The position numbers were made by a program, and so were the translations under genes. From Dehalococcoidia bacterium (lineage in GTDB: Bacteria; Chloroflexota; Dehalococcoidia; Dehalococcoidales; UBA3254), in NCBI GenBank assembly GCA_030691835.1, contig JAUYDO010000042.1:1-8716 (forward strand): a stretch of DNA of 8,716 nt. The letters run 5' to 3'. The notes under the pieces were generated by a model. The model had not been told where the DNA came from. It saw nothing but the letters and a program-made list of their open reading frames with translations, and did not search any database. Shown here in pieces: positions 1-6,381 of this stretch (its first letter is position 1; the number at the start of each line of letters is the position of its first letter).

Positions 1-447
1 CTTGCCGGTGACTACACCGATTAGGCTGATGTCAGCTACCAGCTTTTCAAGCGTTTCCGGGAACACCCCCAAGACAGGTATACCCAATCTCTCCAGTGCC
101 GGAATCACCATTTCCTTGTGAATCTGGGTAGCCAGCACCAGGTCCGGCTGAACCGAGACCACCCGCTCCATATCAACTTTACTGAAATCAGCTACCTTCG
201 GCTTGGCTTTAGCCGCCTCCGGGTAGTCGCAGAAGGTAGTTACACCAACCAGCTTATCATCAAGCCCCAGGGCAAAGACGATTTCAGTGTTGCTGGGAGA
301 CAGGGAGACTATGCGCTGGGGCACCTTGTCCAGCCGCACGCTCCTGCCCAGGTCATCGATAATGTTCCCCGGGGCGGGATGGCGCTGGCAGGCAACAGCC
401 AGAAGGCTCAACAAAATAAAGGCAATAACCAGCCATTTCATTCTCAT
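1..447 (-). CDS. btuF: BtuF-like cobalamin/corrinoid ABC transporter substrate-binding lipoprotein, 3' end beyond window
   Basis: The first 149 residues are present; the rest lies beyond the left edge. The N-terminus is a lipoprotein signal: MRMKWL, a hydrophobic stretch (residues 5-19), then the lipobox-like AVAC with Cys20. From residue 28 the sequence follows the periplasmic-binding fold of the BtuF/FepB/FhuD family: DDLGRSVRL, then VPQRIVSLSPSNTEIVFALGL (residues 42-62), then a segment ending in PDLVLA (101-106). Such proteins are anchored outside the membrane and deliver a metal chelate or corrinoid to a permease/ATPase pair, probably encoded further left. The family alone does not separate cobalamin from siderophores; the cobalamin riboswitch just upstream decides it. 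ATG at 447 and ATG at 441 are in the same frame. I took 447 because GGAAC lies about 10 bases upstream, but 441 is possible. Confidence 0.87.
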   Translation of the reverse strand, partial: MRMKWLVIAFILLSLLAVACQRHPAPGNIIDDLGRSVRLDKVPQRIVSLSPSNTEIVFALGLDDKLVGVTTFCDYPEAAKAKPKVADFSKVDMERVVSVQPDLVLATQIHKEMVIPALERLGIPVLGVFPETLEKLVADISLIGVVTGK

Positions 448-477
448 TCAATTACGTTCCGTTAAAAATTGCGCCCT

Positions 478-517
478 AAAAGAAAATCCCCCTCTGCTAT
501 TAAGCAAGGGGGATTTT
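478..517 (-). terminator. Intrinsic terminator of the cobalamin riboswitch
   Basis: Read on the minus strand, an 11-bp stem (bases 517-507 with 493-483) has five consecutive G:C pairs flanked by A:T pairs. The loop side can extend by four more pairs (TGCT/AGCA) past one bulged base. A T-rich tail, TTTTCTTTT, follows directly. It lies between the cobalamin aptamer and the btuF start, so it is the expression platform: termination here would stop btuF transcription when cobalamin is bound. Confidence 0.88.
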
Positions 518-533
518 GACATGGTCATCATCC

Positions 534-553
534 ACCCCCTTTCCCGCGGAGGT
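534..553 (-). promoter_or_regulatory. Antiterminator / anti-antiterminator switch segment
   Basis: On the minus strand, AAGGGGG (bases 541-535) is complementary to CCCCCTT, the 5' side of the terminator stem (512-506). Pairing there would prevent the terminator. The same G-run can instead pair with ACCTCC just before it (bases 553-548 with 539-534, six pairs including one G-U, 8-base loop), which would release the terminator. These alternatives are visible as complementarity; which one is ligand-stabilised is inference from how cobalamin switches usually repress. Confidence 0.5.
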
Positions 554-557
554 TTTT

Positions 558-655
558 AAGGCTCGGCGTTCTGGCTCTCCCGATTCCATCGGGATTACAG
601 CAGGCGGTACTGCGCCGGATTCTCACCGGACTTGCTTTCCGAGTCCAACGGTATT
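558..655 (-). promoter_or_regulatory. Cobalamin riboswitch aptamer
   Basis: The minus strand shows the conserved core of the cobalamin aptamer family. GGAAAGCAAG is followed by TCCGGTGAGAATCCGG, then a GCGCAGTACCGC segment and CTGCTGTAA. A hairpin (TCCCGA/TCGGGA) comes next. The 3' side is the B12 box, AGCCAGAACGCCGAGCC at 576-560, close to the family consensus AGYCMGRAGACCKGCC. CTCGG near the 5' end pairs with CCGAG in the B12 box to close the structure. It sits after the methyltransferase gene and before the btuF gene on the same strand, with a terminator in between, so it most likely controls btuF and any transporter genes beyond the edge by attenuation. Confidence 0.9.
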
Positions 656-667
656 CAGTTAGTTATA

Positions 668-697
668 TAAATACCACAGTTCGGCGGAGAATGTCAA
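668..697 (-). promoter_or_regulatory. Possible sigma-70 promoter for the riboswitch-btuF transcript
   Basis: A perfect -35 hexamer TTGACA (697-692) is followed after 18 bases by TATTTA (673-668), a weak -10. A better -10-like TATAAC at 667-662 is too far away (24 bases). The predicted start near 661 falls just before the aptamer, which makes biological sense. The -35 box begins right after the stop codon of the upstream methyltransferase gene, so readthrough from that gene is an alternative. Confidence 0.4.
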
Positions 698-698
698 A

Positions 699-1562
699 TT
701 ACTCAGCGTCACAGCTCTGTCCCTGCTGTCTCCGGCGGAAAGTTTCGATGTAGCGCCGTGCCCGCTTGTCGCGCCCCAGCAGGAGGTCGGTTGCTAAAAC
801 AGCAGGGCGCACCCTGGCTACGTCCACTACCGGGCAGGTCACGCCGGCGGCGATGACCATCGCCAGAAACGCCGTATTTAGCAAGACTCGGTCGGGCAGA
901 CCGAATGATATATTGCTCGCCCCCAGCGTGATGTTTACGCCCAGCTTCGCCTTTATCTCCCGGATGGCTTCAAGCACCACCAGCGCCGAATCAGGATTAG
1001 CGCCCACCGCCAGCGCCAGGCAGTCGATGATAACGTCCTCACGCGGGATGCCCGCCTTCTCAGCCCGCTCCACAATCTTCCGGGCGATGGCTACTATCTT
1101 CGCCGCATCCTTCGGTATGCCGGAGTCGTCCTGAGTCAGTCCCACCACCGCGGCGCCGTATTCCTTGACCAGCGGCAACACCCGCTCCAGCGAGCGCTCC
1201 TCCCCGCTTACCGAGTTGACGATGGGTTTGCCTTTATAAACCTTGAGCGCCGCCGCCAGTGCCTCAGGACGGGGGCTGTCGATGCACAGCGGCACGTCAA
1301 CGGTCTCCATGACCGCCTTGACCGCCTGTGGCAACAGGGCTACCTCATCAATGCCGAAGGTGGTCACGTTGACGTCAATTATATCCGCGCCGGCGCTTAC
1401 CTGCTCCAGCGCCTCCTTGCGCACGACATCCATGTTGCCCGCCTTCAGCGCTTCAGCCATCTTCTTCTTGCCCGCCGGGTTGATTCGCTCGCCGATGAGC
1501 ACCGTCGGGCGGTCGCCGCTGATTATTACCTCTTTAGTCGCGCTCGATACCCTTGTCTCCAT
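699..1562 (-). CDS. Pterin-binding methyltransferase, methyltetrahydrofolate:corrinoid (AcsE/MtrH-like) family
   Basis: The 287-residue protein has the TIM-barrel pterin-binding fold shared by dihydropteroate synthase, AcsE and the pterin domain of MetH. Visible landmarks are IGERINPAGKKK (residues 23-34, like IGERxN in MetH/AcsE), DVNV (63-66), CIDSPRPEAL with Asp95, PIVNSVSGE with Asn116, IIDCLAL with Asp180, and GASNISFGLPDR with Asn217. In AcsE the equivalent Asp and Asn residues contact the pterin and help activate N5. A dihydropteroate synthase is less likely because the IGERxN start and the GxSNxSxGxPxR segment are those of the methyltransferase branch. The inferred reaction is methyl transfer between tetrahydrofolate and a corrinoid protein in the cytoplasm, as in the Wood-Ljungdahl methyl branch; no corrinoid protein is in view. 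AGGAGA five bases before the ATG supports the start. It follows a CNB gene by 74 bases and precedes a cobalamin riboswitch, which fits a corrinoid role. AcsE is about 262 residues, so the N-terminus is slightly extended. Confidence 0.85.
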   Translation of the reverse strand: METRVSSATKEVIISGDRPTVLIGERINPAGKKKMAEALKAGNMDVVRKEALEQVSAGADIIDVNVTTFGIDEVALLPQAVKAVMETVDVPLCIDSPRPEALAAALKVYKGKPIVNSVSGEERSLERVLPLVKEYGAAVVGLTQDDSGIPKDAAKIVAIARKIVERAEKAGIPREDVIIDCLALAVGANPDSALVVLEAIREIKAKLGVNITLGASNISFGLPDRVLLNTAFLAMVIAAGVTCPVVDVARVRPAVLATDLLLGRDKRARRYIETFRRRQQGQSCDAE

Positions 1563-1581
1563 TTTTGTCTCCTATATGAAG

Positions 1582-1606
1582 TGAGAGGGGTTTTCAGCCC
1601 CTCTCA
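1582..1606 (-). other. Intercistronic hairpin
   Basis: A perfect 9-bp inverted repeat (TGAGAGGGG / CCCCTCTCA, 7-base loop) lies between the CNB gene and the methyltransferase gene. No U-run follows on the minus strand (the next bases are CTTCATATAGG) and only a poor one on the plus strand. It ends about eight bases before the methyltransferase ribosome-binding site. It could be a weak terminator or an mRNA processing/stability element that sets the ratio of the two genes. Confidence 0.55.
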
Positions 1607-1636
1607 TACTATTTCACACTGTGCGGATAGCCGCTA

Positions 1637-2122
1637 TTACCAGCCGCCCCTGATGGCGACTATGGCATTCAGCGTTGCCACGCGGTTTCGCCTCAGCCGG
1701 GAGGTGATGATGGTTGCCAGGTTTTTCATCACCACGTAGCCGATATGATTGTTGCTGTTGCAGAGACCCAGGAGGTCGGGGGCACTGATGTGAATAACCT
1801 CGGTCGGCTCGATGGTTCTCAGCGTAGCCCAGGGCGTACCTTTGAGCAGTGCCGACCAGCCGAATATGTCGCCGATGCCCAGGGTATCCAGAACGATGTC
1901 TTTACAGCCATAGGCGATATTGGGAATGTGGAACTCGACGCCTACCTTGCCCTTGTGAATAAAATGTATCTGGTCAGCCATCTGTCCTTCGAACTGGCAC
2001 AGCGCGCCGCCCTCGTAGCCACGGAAGGAACACAGCTTCGCTATCTGGTCCAGCTCCTCTTCACTCAGTCCGCGGAATAGGCTAACCTTTTTCAATACAT
2101 CCCTGGTCACCTGTGCTGCCAC
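1637..2122 (-). CDS. Stand-alone cyclic-nucleotide-binding-domain protein (Crp/Fnr-like sensor without HTH)
   Basis: The 161-residue protein is a single CNB beta-roll plus C-terminal helices. Residues 12-30 (KVSLFRGLSEEELDQIAKL) are the usual N-terminal helix, EG and GKV (residues 45-60) belong to the roll, and GIGDIFGWSALL (82-93) occupies the phosphate-binding-cassette position. A true cAMP site normally has GE(L/S)AL and a following Arg; here the motif is GWSAL, so the ligand may not be cAMP. It ends after helices SRLRRNRVATLNAI with no helix-turn-helix, so direct DNA binding is unlikely. Cys31 and Cys42 form a C-x10-C pair also present in the paralog at 7942-8436. Start: an upstream GTG at 2149 is in frame, but AAGGAGG (2133-2127) sits four bases before the GTG at 2122, so 2122 is preferred. 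It is the first gene of the minus-strand block, with a good promoter at 2171-2198. Function is not known; a redox or nucleotide sensor acting by protein contact is inference. Confidence 0.82.
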   Translation of the reverse strand: MAAQVTRDVLKKVSLFRGLSEEELDQIAKLCSFRGYEGGALCQFEGQMADQIHFIHKGKVGVEFHIPNIAYGCKDIVLDTLGIGDIFGWSALLKGTPWATLRTIEPTEVIHISAPDLLGLCNSNNHIGYVVMKNLATIITSRLRRNRVATLNAIVAIRGGW

Positions 2123-2170
2123 GTTTCCTCCTTTCGATACAGAGTACACGCCACAATCTTACGAGTGCAG

Positions 2171-2198
2171 TTTATAATGATAAATCAACAAAAGTCAA
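2171..2198 (-). promoter_or_regulatory. Sigma-70-type promoter for the CNB/methyltransferase block
   Basis: On the minus strand TTGACT (2198-2193, five of six consensus bases) is separated by 16 bases from TATAAA (2176-2171, five of six). The predicted transcript starts near 2164, giving a leader of about 40 bases before the GTG at 2122. Confidence 0.65.
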
Positions 2199-2214
2199 AT
2201 AGTGGTTTTTAGTT

Positions 2215-2230
2215 AGTTTCCCGCGAAACT
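2215..2230. repeat. Perfect 6-4-6 inverted repeat, candidate operator
   Basis: AGTTTC-CCGC-GAAACT is a perfect inverted repeat placed about 17 bases upstream of the -35 box of the leftward promoter. That is a position typical of an activator site. Which protein would bind is unknown. Confidence 0.45.
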
Positions 2231-2351
2231 CAAAGTAAAGCACTAGAATCCCCCGTAAGTATGGTGTTAAATACAGGCGGTTAATGGGGTGTTTTTTGGC
2301 GATGCATTTTTCTCCGTCCGCTGAGTCACCAAATTGCCTCATCACGCCTGC

Positions 2352-2381
2352 CGGGAATTTGTTCCGAAAGTTCGGGAATTT
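2352..2381. repeat. CGGGAATTT direct repeat with nested inverted repeats, candidate operator
   Basis: CGGGAATTT occurs at 2352-2360 and again at 2373-2381, exactly 21 bases apart, which is two helical turns. Between them TTCCG (2362-2366) creates overlapping inverted repeats: GGAA-TTTG-TTCC and CCGAA-AG-TTCGG. The cluster ends about 50 bases before the -35 of the rightward candidate promoter. The regular spacing suggests cooperative binding by a regulator, which is inference. Confidence 0.45.
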
Positions 2382-2430
2382 TAGCCCTGCTAGTAAGGAA
2401 TACTCCTGAGTAAAAATGCCTCAATTCTGA

Positions 2431-2459
2431 TTGTGTTTATAGTGTGCTTTACTTATCAT
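2431..2459 (+). promoter_or_regulatory. Candidate promoter of the formate dehydrogenase operon
   Basis: TATCAT (2454-2459, five of six for -10) lies 17 bases after TTGTGT (2431-2436, three of six for -35). The weak -35 would fit an activator-dependent promoter. The predicted start is near 2466, about 40 bases before the ATG. Confidence 0.4.
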
Positions 2460-2506
2460 TTTTAGTGGTGTGGTTTCCTGTCTGAGTGTGAGGGAAAGGA
2501 GATAGC

Positions 2507-5500
2507 ATGAAACTGAGTCGGAGAGATTTTCTTAAGGCCTCGGGTGCCGGGCTGGGGGGCTTCGCACTGCTCGGTGCGCTGAAACCCGGCGTAGCCGAGG
2601 CAAGACCGTTCAACCCCCTGCCGTTAAAAAAGAAGGTGGGCGAGAAGACCACTATCTGCCCTTATGATGCCTCCGGGTGCGGTTTTCTGGTAGCCGCCGA
2701 GAATGGGAAGGTGGTGAACATCGAAGGCGACCCCGACCACCCCATCAACCTGGGTGCCGCCTGCTCCAAAGGGGCTTCCCTGCGTCAGCTATCCGCAGAC
2801 AACCCGCGGCGTCTGCACAAGGTTCTGTACAGGCGACCGGGCGGAGCGGACTGGGAGGAAAAGTCCTGGGACTGGGCTATAAACGAGATTGCACGCCGTA
2901 TCAAAAAGACAAGGGACGCCGCCTTCACGGCAAAAGATAGCCAGGGCAGGACCGTGAACCGCTGTGAGGAGATTGCCAACCTCGGCGGCTCGGCTCTGGA
3001 CAACGAGGAGTGCTATCTTCTCTCCAAGATGAACCGTGCCTTAGGAGTGGTCTATCTGGAGCATCACGCCCGGATATGACATTCCCCCACAGTCGCCAGT
3101 TTGGCGGAAACGTTCGGTCGCGGTGCCATGACCAATCACTGGATTGACATCGCAAACAGCGATTGCATCCTGGCAATCGGCTCAAATCCGGCAGAGAACC
3201 ATCCTGCCGCCTTCCACTGGATAAACCTGGCAAAGGAGCGCGGTGGTAAGCTCATAAGCGTTGACCCGAGGTTCACCAGGACCTCATCCAGGGCTGACAT
3301 CTACGCGCCGATGCGCTCCGGCACCGACATCGCCTTCATCAACGGCATGATTAACTACGTGATAGACGATATTGAGCGCAACCCCCGGAACTACAACCTG
3401 ACCTATATCACCGAGTATACCGATGCTTCCTTCCTCATTAACCCCGGTTTCAAGGGGCCTGCTGAGCTTGATGGTCTGTTCTCCGGCTATGCGGGTGGAG
3501 TAAATGAGGCTGATAATAAAAATAGAAAGTATGACAAGGCAACCTGGACGACACAGCTCGACGAAAAGGGCATTCCCAAGCGTGATAGGACGCTAAAAGA
3601 CCCGAACTGCGTCTTCCAGATTCTGAAGAGGCACGTAGCCCGCTACACTCCTGAGAAGGTGAGCAGTATAACGGGTACACCGAAGGAAGTATTTCTTGAG
3701 GTATGCCGCACCTTCGCGGCTACGGGTGCATCGGGCAAGGCGGGCACCATCCTGTACGCCATGGGTACCACGCAGCACACCTGCGGCGCCCAGAATATCC
3801 GCGCCTACTCGATACTGCAATCGCTTCTGGCGAATATCGGTATGGCTGGCGGCGGCATCAACGCGATGCGAGGTGAGGCTAACGTGCAGGGTTCCACGGA
3901 CTATGCCTTGCTTTTCCACATCCTTCCCGGCTATCTGAAAATGATAGAGGACAATGATACCTCGCTGGAGAAATACCTGGCACGTATAACTCCCAAGACC
4001 AGCGACCCGCTAAGCCTGAACTGGTGGAGCAATACGCCCAAGTACGTGGTCAGCATGTTGAAGGCGTGGTACGGCGATGCCGCGCAGAAAGACAACGAGT
4101 TTGGTTACAACTACTTGCCCAAGATAGAGACGGGTAAGAACTATTCGCACATAGCGCTATTCGAAGCCATGGCGGCGGGTGCTATTAAAGGCTTATCGGT
4201 GTGGGGTCAGAACGTGGCGGTGGGCGGACCTAACTCAAACCTGGAGCGCAAGGCTCTCGATAATCTGGAATGGCTCGTGGTCACCGACCTGTGGCACACC
4301 GAGACATCGGACTTCTGGAAGCGCCCGGGAGTGAACTCAGCTAACATCAAGACCGAGGTCTTCCTCCTGCCGGCGCTGGTTTCCTATGAAAAAGAGGGCA
4401 GTGTCACCAACAGCGGCCGCTGGATGCAGTGGAGATACAAAGCGGTGAATGGACCCGGCGAGGCTGAAGATGACCTGTGGATGATGGACAAGATTGTCCT
4501 TAAGCTCAAGGAGATGTACGCCAAAGAGGGCGGACCGAACGCCGAGGCTATTACCAAACTTGCATGGAACTATGGTAACCCGGCGAGTCCGCACGCCGTA
4601 GCCAAGGAGATAAACGGTTACGACCTGACGACTGGCAAGCTGATGTCCGGCTTTGCCAATCTCAAGGATGATGGCACCACCTCAAGCGGCTGCTGGATAT
4701 ACTGCGCCAGCTACACCGAGGACGGCAACATGGCGGCACGCCGGGACCCGACCCCGGACCCGTTCAAGGTCGGACTTTATCCCAAGTGGGCATGGGCCTG
4801 GCCGGTGAACCGCCGCATCATCTACAACCGGGCTTCCGTAGACCTGAACGGTGAGCCCTGGGACAAGGAGCACCCGGTCATCTGGTGGAAAGACGATAAG
4901 TGGGTGGGCGATGTGCCTGACGGCGGCCAGCCGCCTATGGCGGTTGACCCGACCAAGACCAAGCTACCTTTCATCATGAAACCCGAGGGGGTCGCCCGGC
5001 TATTCGGCGCCGGCATGGCTGACGGTCCATTGCCGGAGCACTATGAGCCATGGGAGAGACCCGTAGATAACATAATGTCCAAACAGCAGAGCGACCCGGC
5101 GTTCTGGATATGGAGACCGGAGGAACAGGGCGCAGCTGATAAATTCCCTATTGTAGCCAGCACATACCGGTGCTCCGAGCACTGGCAAGGAGGGCAGATG
5201 ACCCGTAACCTGCCCTGGCTGGTAGAGATGATGCCCGAACCGTTTGCAGAGATGAGCGAGGAGCTGGCAGGGGAGAAAGGCATCGCTAACGGTGACAAGG
5301 TCATCGTGGAGTCAGCGCGCGGACAGGTGAAGATGGTGGCGCTGGTCACCAAACGGTTCAAGCCCTTCCAGGTAGGCGGGCGCAAGGTGCATCAGGTGGG
5401 CTTAATATGGCACTGGGGCTACATTGGTATGTCAACGGGAGACAGCGCCAACTGCCTGACACCTCATGTCGGCGATGCCAACACCATGATACCTGAATAC

Positions 5501-5533
5501 AAGGCATTTCTAGTGAATGTGCGTAAGGCATAG
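2507..5533 (+). CDS. fdnG: Formate dehydrogenase-N/O type catalytic subunit, Tat-exported selenoprotein (internal UGA read as Sec)
   Basis: This molybdopterin (bis-MGD) subunit oxidises formate to CO2. It has 1008 residues, with UGA at codon 191 read as selenocysteine; E. coli FdnG has about 1015 with Sec196. The N-terminus is a twin-arginine signal (SRRDFLK at residues 4-10, hydrophobic segment, AEA before residue 33), so the enzyme acts outside the cytoplasm. The [4Fe-4S] motif is C51-x2-D54-x3-C58 with C86; the second ligand is Asp rather than the usual Cys. The Sec context HHARI-U-HSPTVASL and then FGRGAMTNHW (residues 204-213) is the family signature, including the His after Sec. The C-terminal part (about 875-1008) is the dinucleotide-binding domain. 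An apparent start at 3101 is really Leu199 (TTG) and not a gene start. AAAGGAG five bases before the ATG supports the start. The TAG at 5531 is followed 17 bases later by the iron-sulfur subunit, so the genes form an operon. An assimilatory CO2-reducing role cannot be excluded. Confidence 0.96.
3077..3108 (+). promoter_or_regulatory. Selenocysteine UGA and candidate bacterial SECIS hairpin
   Basis: UGA at 3077-3079 is followed after 14 bases by the stem CGCC(A)/(T)GGCG (3094-3098 with 3102-3106), with GTT or AGTTT as apical loop. The apical loop starts about 18 bases after the UGA, close to the spacing in E. coli fdhF, and contains the GU that SelB recognises in known elements. The lower helix is weak by eye. 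In bacteria this element lies inside the coding region directly after the UGA, as here. Confidence 0.7.
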
Positions 5534-5550
5534 GTTGGAGGTAGTAGATA

Positions 5551-6381
5551 ATGGCAGATAAAGCAATTTTGTTCGATGCTACCAGGTGCACAGCCTGCCG
5601 GGGTTGCCAGGCGGCATGCAAGCAATGGAATGAGAATGACGAGGGGGAAGGGGAGAAGACCACCAATTTCGGCAGTTACGAGAACCCCAAAGACCTGTCA
5701 CCCAAAACCTGGCTCAAGATGGAGTTCAGGGAGACGGAGCGCGCAGGCAAGGTAAGATGGCTTTTTACCCGCCGCGCCTGCATGCACTGTACCAATGCCG
5801 CCTGCGTCAAGGTATGTCCCAACGGTTCGCTCTACCACAACGAGCTGGGCTTTGTTGCCTACAACAAGGATACCTGTACCGGCTGTGGCTATTGCCATGA
5901 TTTCTGTCCTTTCCAGGTGCCCAGGCTGGCGCGCACCAGCGATTTAACCACGCAGGGGAAGATGGACAAGTGCGTTTTCTGTTCCAGCCCGGGGCTTGAT
6001 AGAATCGCCGCCGGTCTTGAGCCTGCCTGCGTGAAGACCTGTCCCCCTGATGCCCTGGAGTTCGGCGACCGGGATAAGCTGGTTGCCGAGGGCAGGAAGC
6101 GGGTAACGACTCTGAGGACAAAGGGCTTCGGTAACGCCTACCTGTATGGCGATAAGGAGCTTGGCGGACTGCACGTAATGTACGTGCTGGACGATTCGCC
6201 TCAAGCGTACGGTCTTATAAAGGACCCGCAGATACCAGCCGCGGCGATTGCCTGGCACGACATATTGAAACCGGTAGGCTGGGCAGCAGTCGGACTGACC
6301 GTAGTAGGTCTGGGGCTGAACTACGTCATAGCCCGTGAAGCGAAGATGACACACGACCTGCCGGGTAAGAAGGAGAAATAA
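5551..6381 (+). CDS. fdnH: Formate dehydrogenase iron-sulfur (beta) subunit, four [4Fe-4S] clusters
   Basis: This is the electron-transfer subunit that links the catalytic subunit to the membrane cytochrome. It has 276 residues (FdnH of E. coli about 294). Sixteen cysteines make four cluster motifs: C13-C16-C19-C23, C77-C80-C85-C89, C109-C112-C115-C119, and C141-C144 with C160-C164. The last group has the longer insert (CVFCSS...CVKTC) typical of this family. One hydrophobic helix near the C-terminus (about 242-261, VGWAAVGLTVVGLGLNYVI) anchors it in the membrane. There is no signal peptide of its own, so it is expected to be exported together with the Tat-bearing catalytic subunit, as in E. 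coli. GGAGGT lies eight bases before the ATG. The TAA is immediately followed by the ATG of the next gene. Confidence 0.95.
   Translation: MADKAILFDATRCTACRGCQAACKQWNENDEGEGEKTTNFGSYENPKDLSPKTWLKMEFRETERAGKVRWLFTRRACMHCTNAACVKVCPNGSLYHNELGFVAYNKDTCTGCGYCHDFCPFQVPRLARTSDLTTQGKMDKCVFCSSPGLDRIAAGLEPACVKTCPPDALEFGDRDKLVAEGRKRVTTLRTKGFGNAYLYGDKELGGLHVMYVLDDSPQAYGLIKDPQIPAAAIAWHDILKPVGWAAVGLTVVGLGLNYVIAREAKMTHDLPGKKEK

Larger units (their letters stand above)
2123..2506. other. Divergent intergenic control region
   Basis: These 384 bases separate the divergent CNB and formate dehydrogenase genes. I see no coding sequence and no RNA gene. The region is more A+T-rich than the flanking genes and holds a strong candidate promoter facing left, a weaker one facing right, a 16-base palindrome, and a cluster of CGGGAA/TTCCG repeats. 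A TGAT-AA-ATCA palindrome (2178-2187) lies inside the spacer of the leftward promoter. The stretch 2231-2350 shows no feature I can name apart from T-runs and a weak CAAATT (2330-2335)/AATTTG (2356-2361) pairing. Confidence 0.7.

Noticed and set aside
118..465. Plus-strand open frames opposite btuF and the riboswitch (118-465, 287-559)
   Set aside because: They lie across a clear lipoprotein gene, terminator and aptamer on the other strand and show no domain signal.
766..1134. Open reading frame on the plus strand opposite the methyltransferase gene (also 1243-1584)
   Set aside because: Antisense shadow of a well-supported gene; low-complexity Ser/Ala/Arg-rich product and no recognisable domain.
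1637..2122. Classical Crp/Fnr transcription factor
   Set aside because: The protein ends shortly after the C-terminal helix following the beta-roll, with no helix-turn-helix; the same holds for the paralog at 7942-8436.
2178..2187. FNR-type box at TGATAAATCA
   Set aside because: The half-sites are separated by two bases rather than the four of TTGAT-N4-ATCAA, so it does not match an FNR site.
2281..2400. Possible molybdenum-cofactor riboswitch upstream of the fdn operon
   Set aside because: I could not find the conserved helices or loop sequences; only short AT-rich pairings are present, and the likely promoter lies downstream of this region.
3101..5533. Separate 810-residue gene starting at 3101
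   Set aside because: The start codon is TTG for an internal Leu of the formate dehydrogenase; the frame continues from upstream through the selenocysteine UGA.
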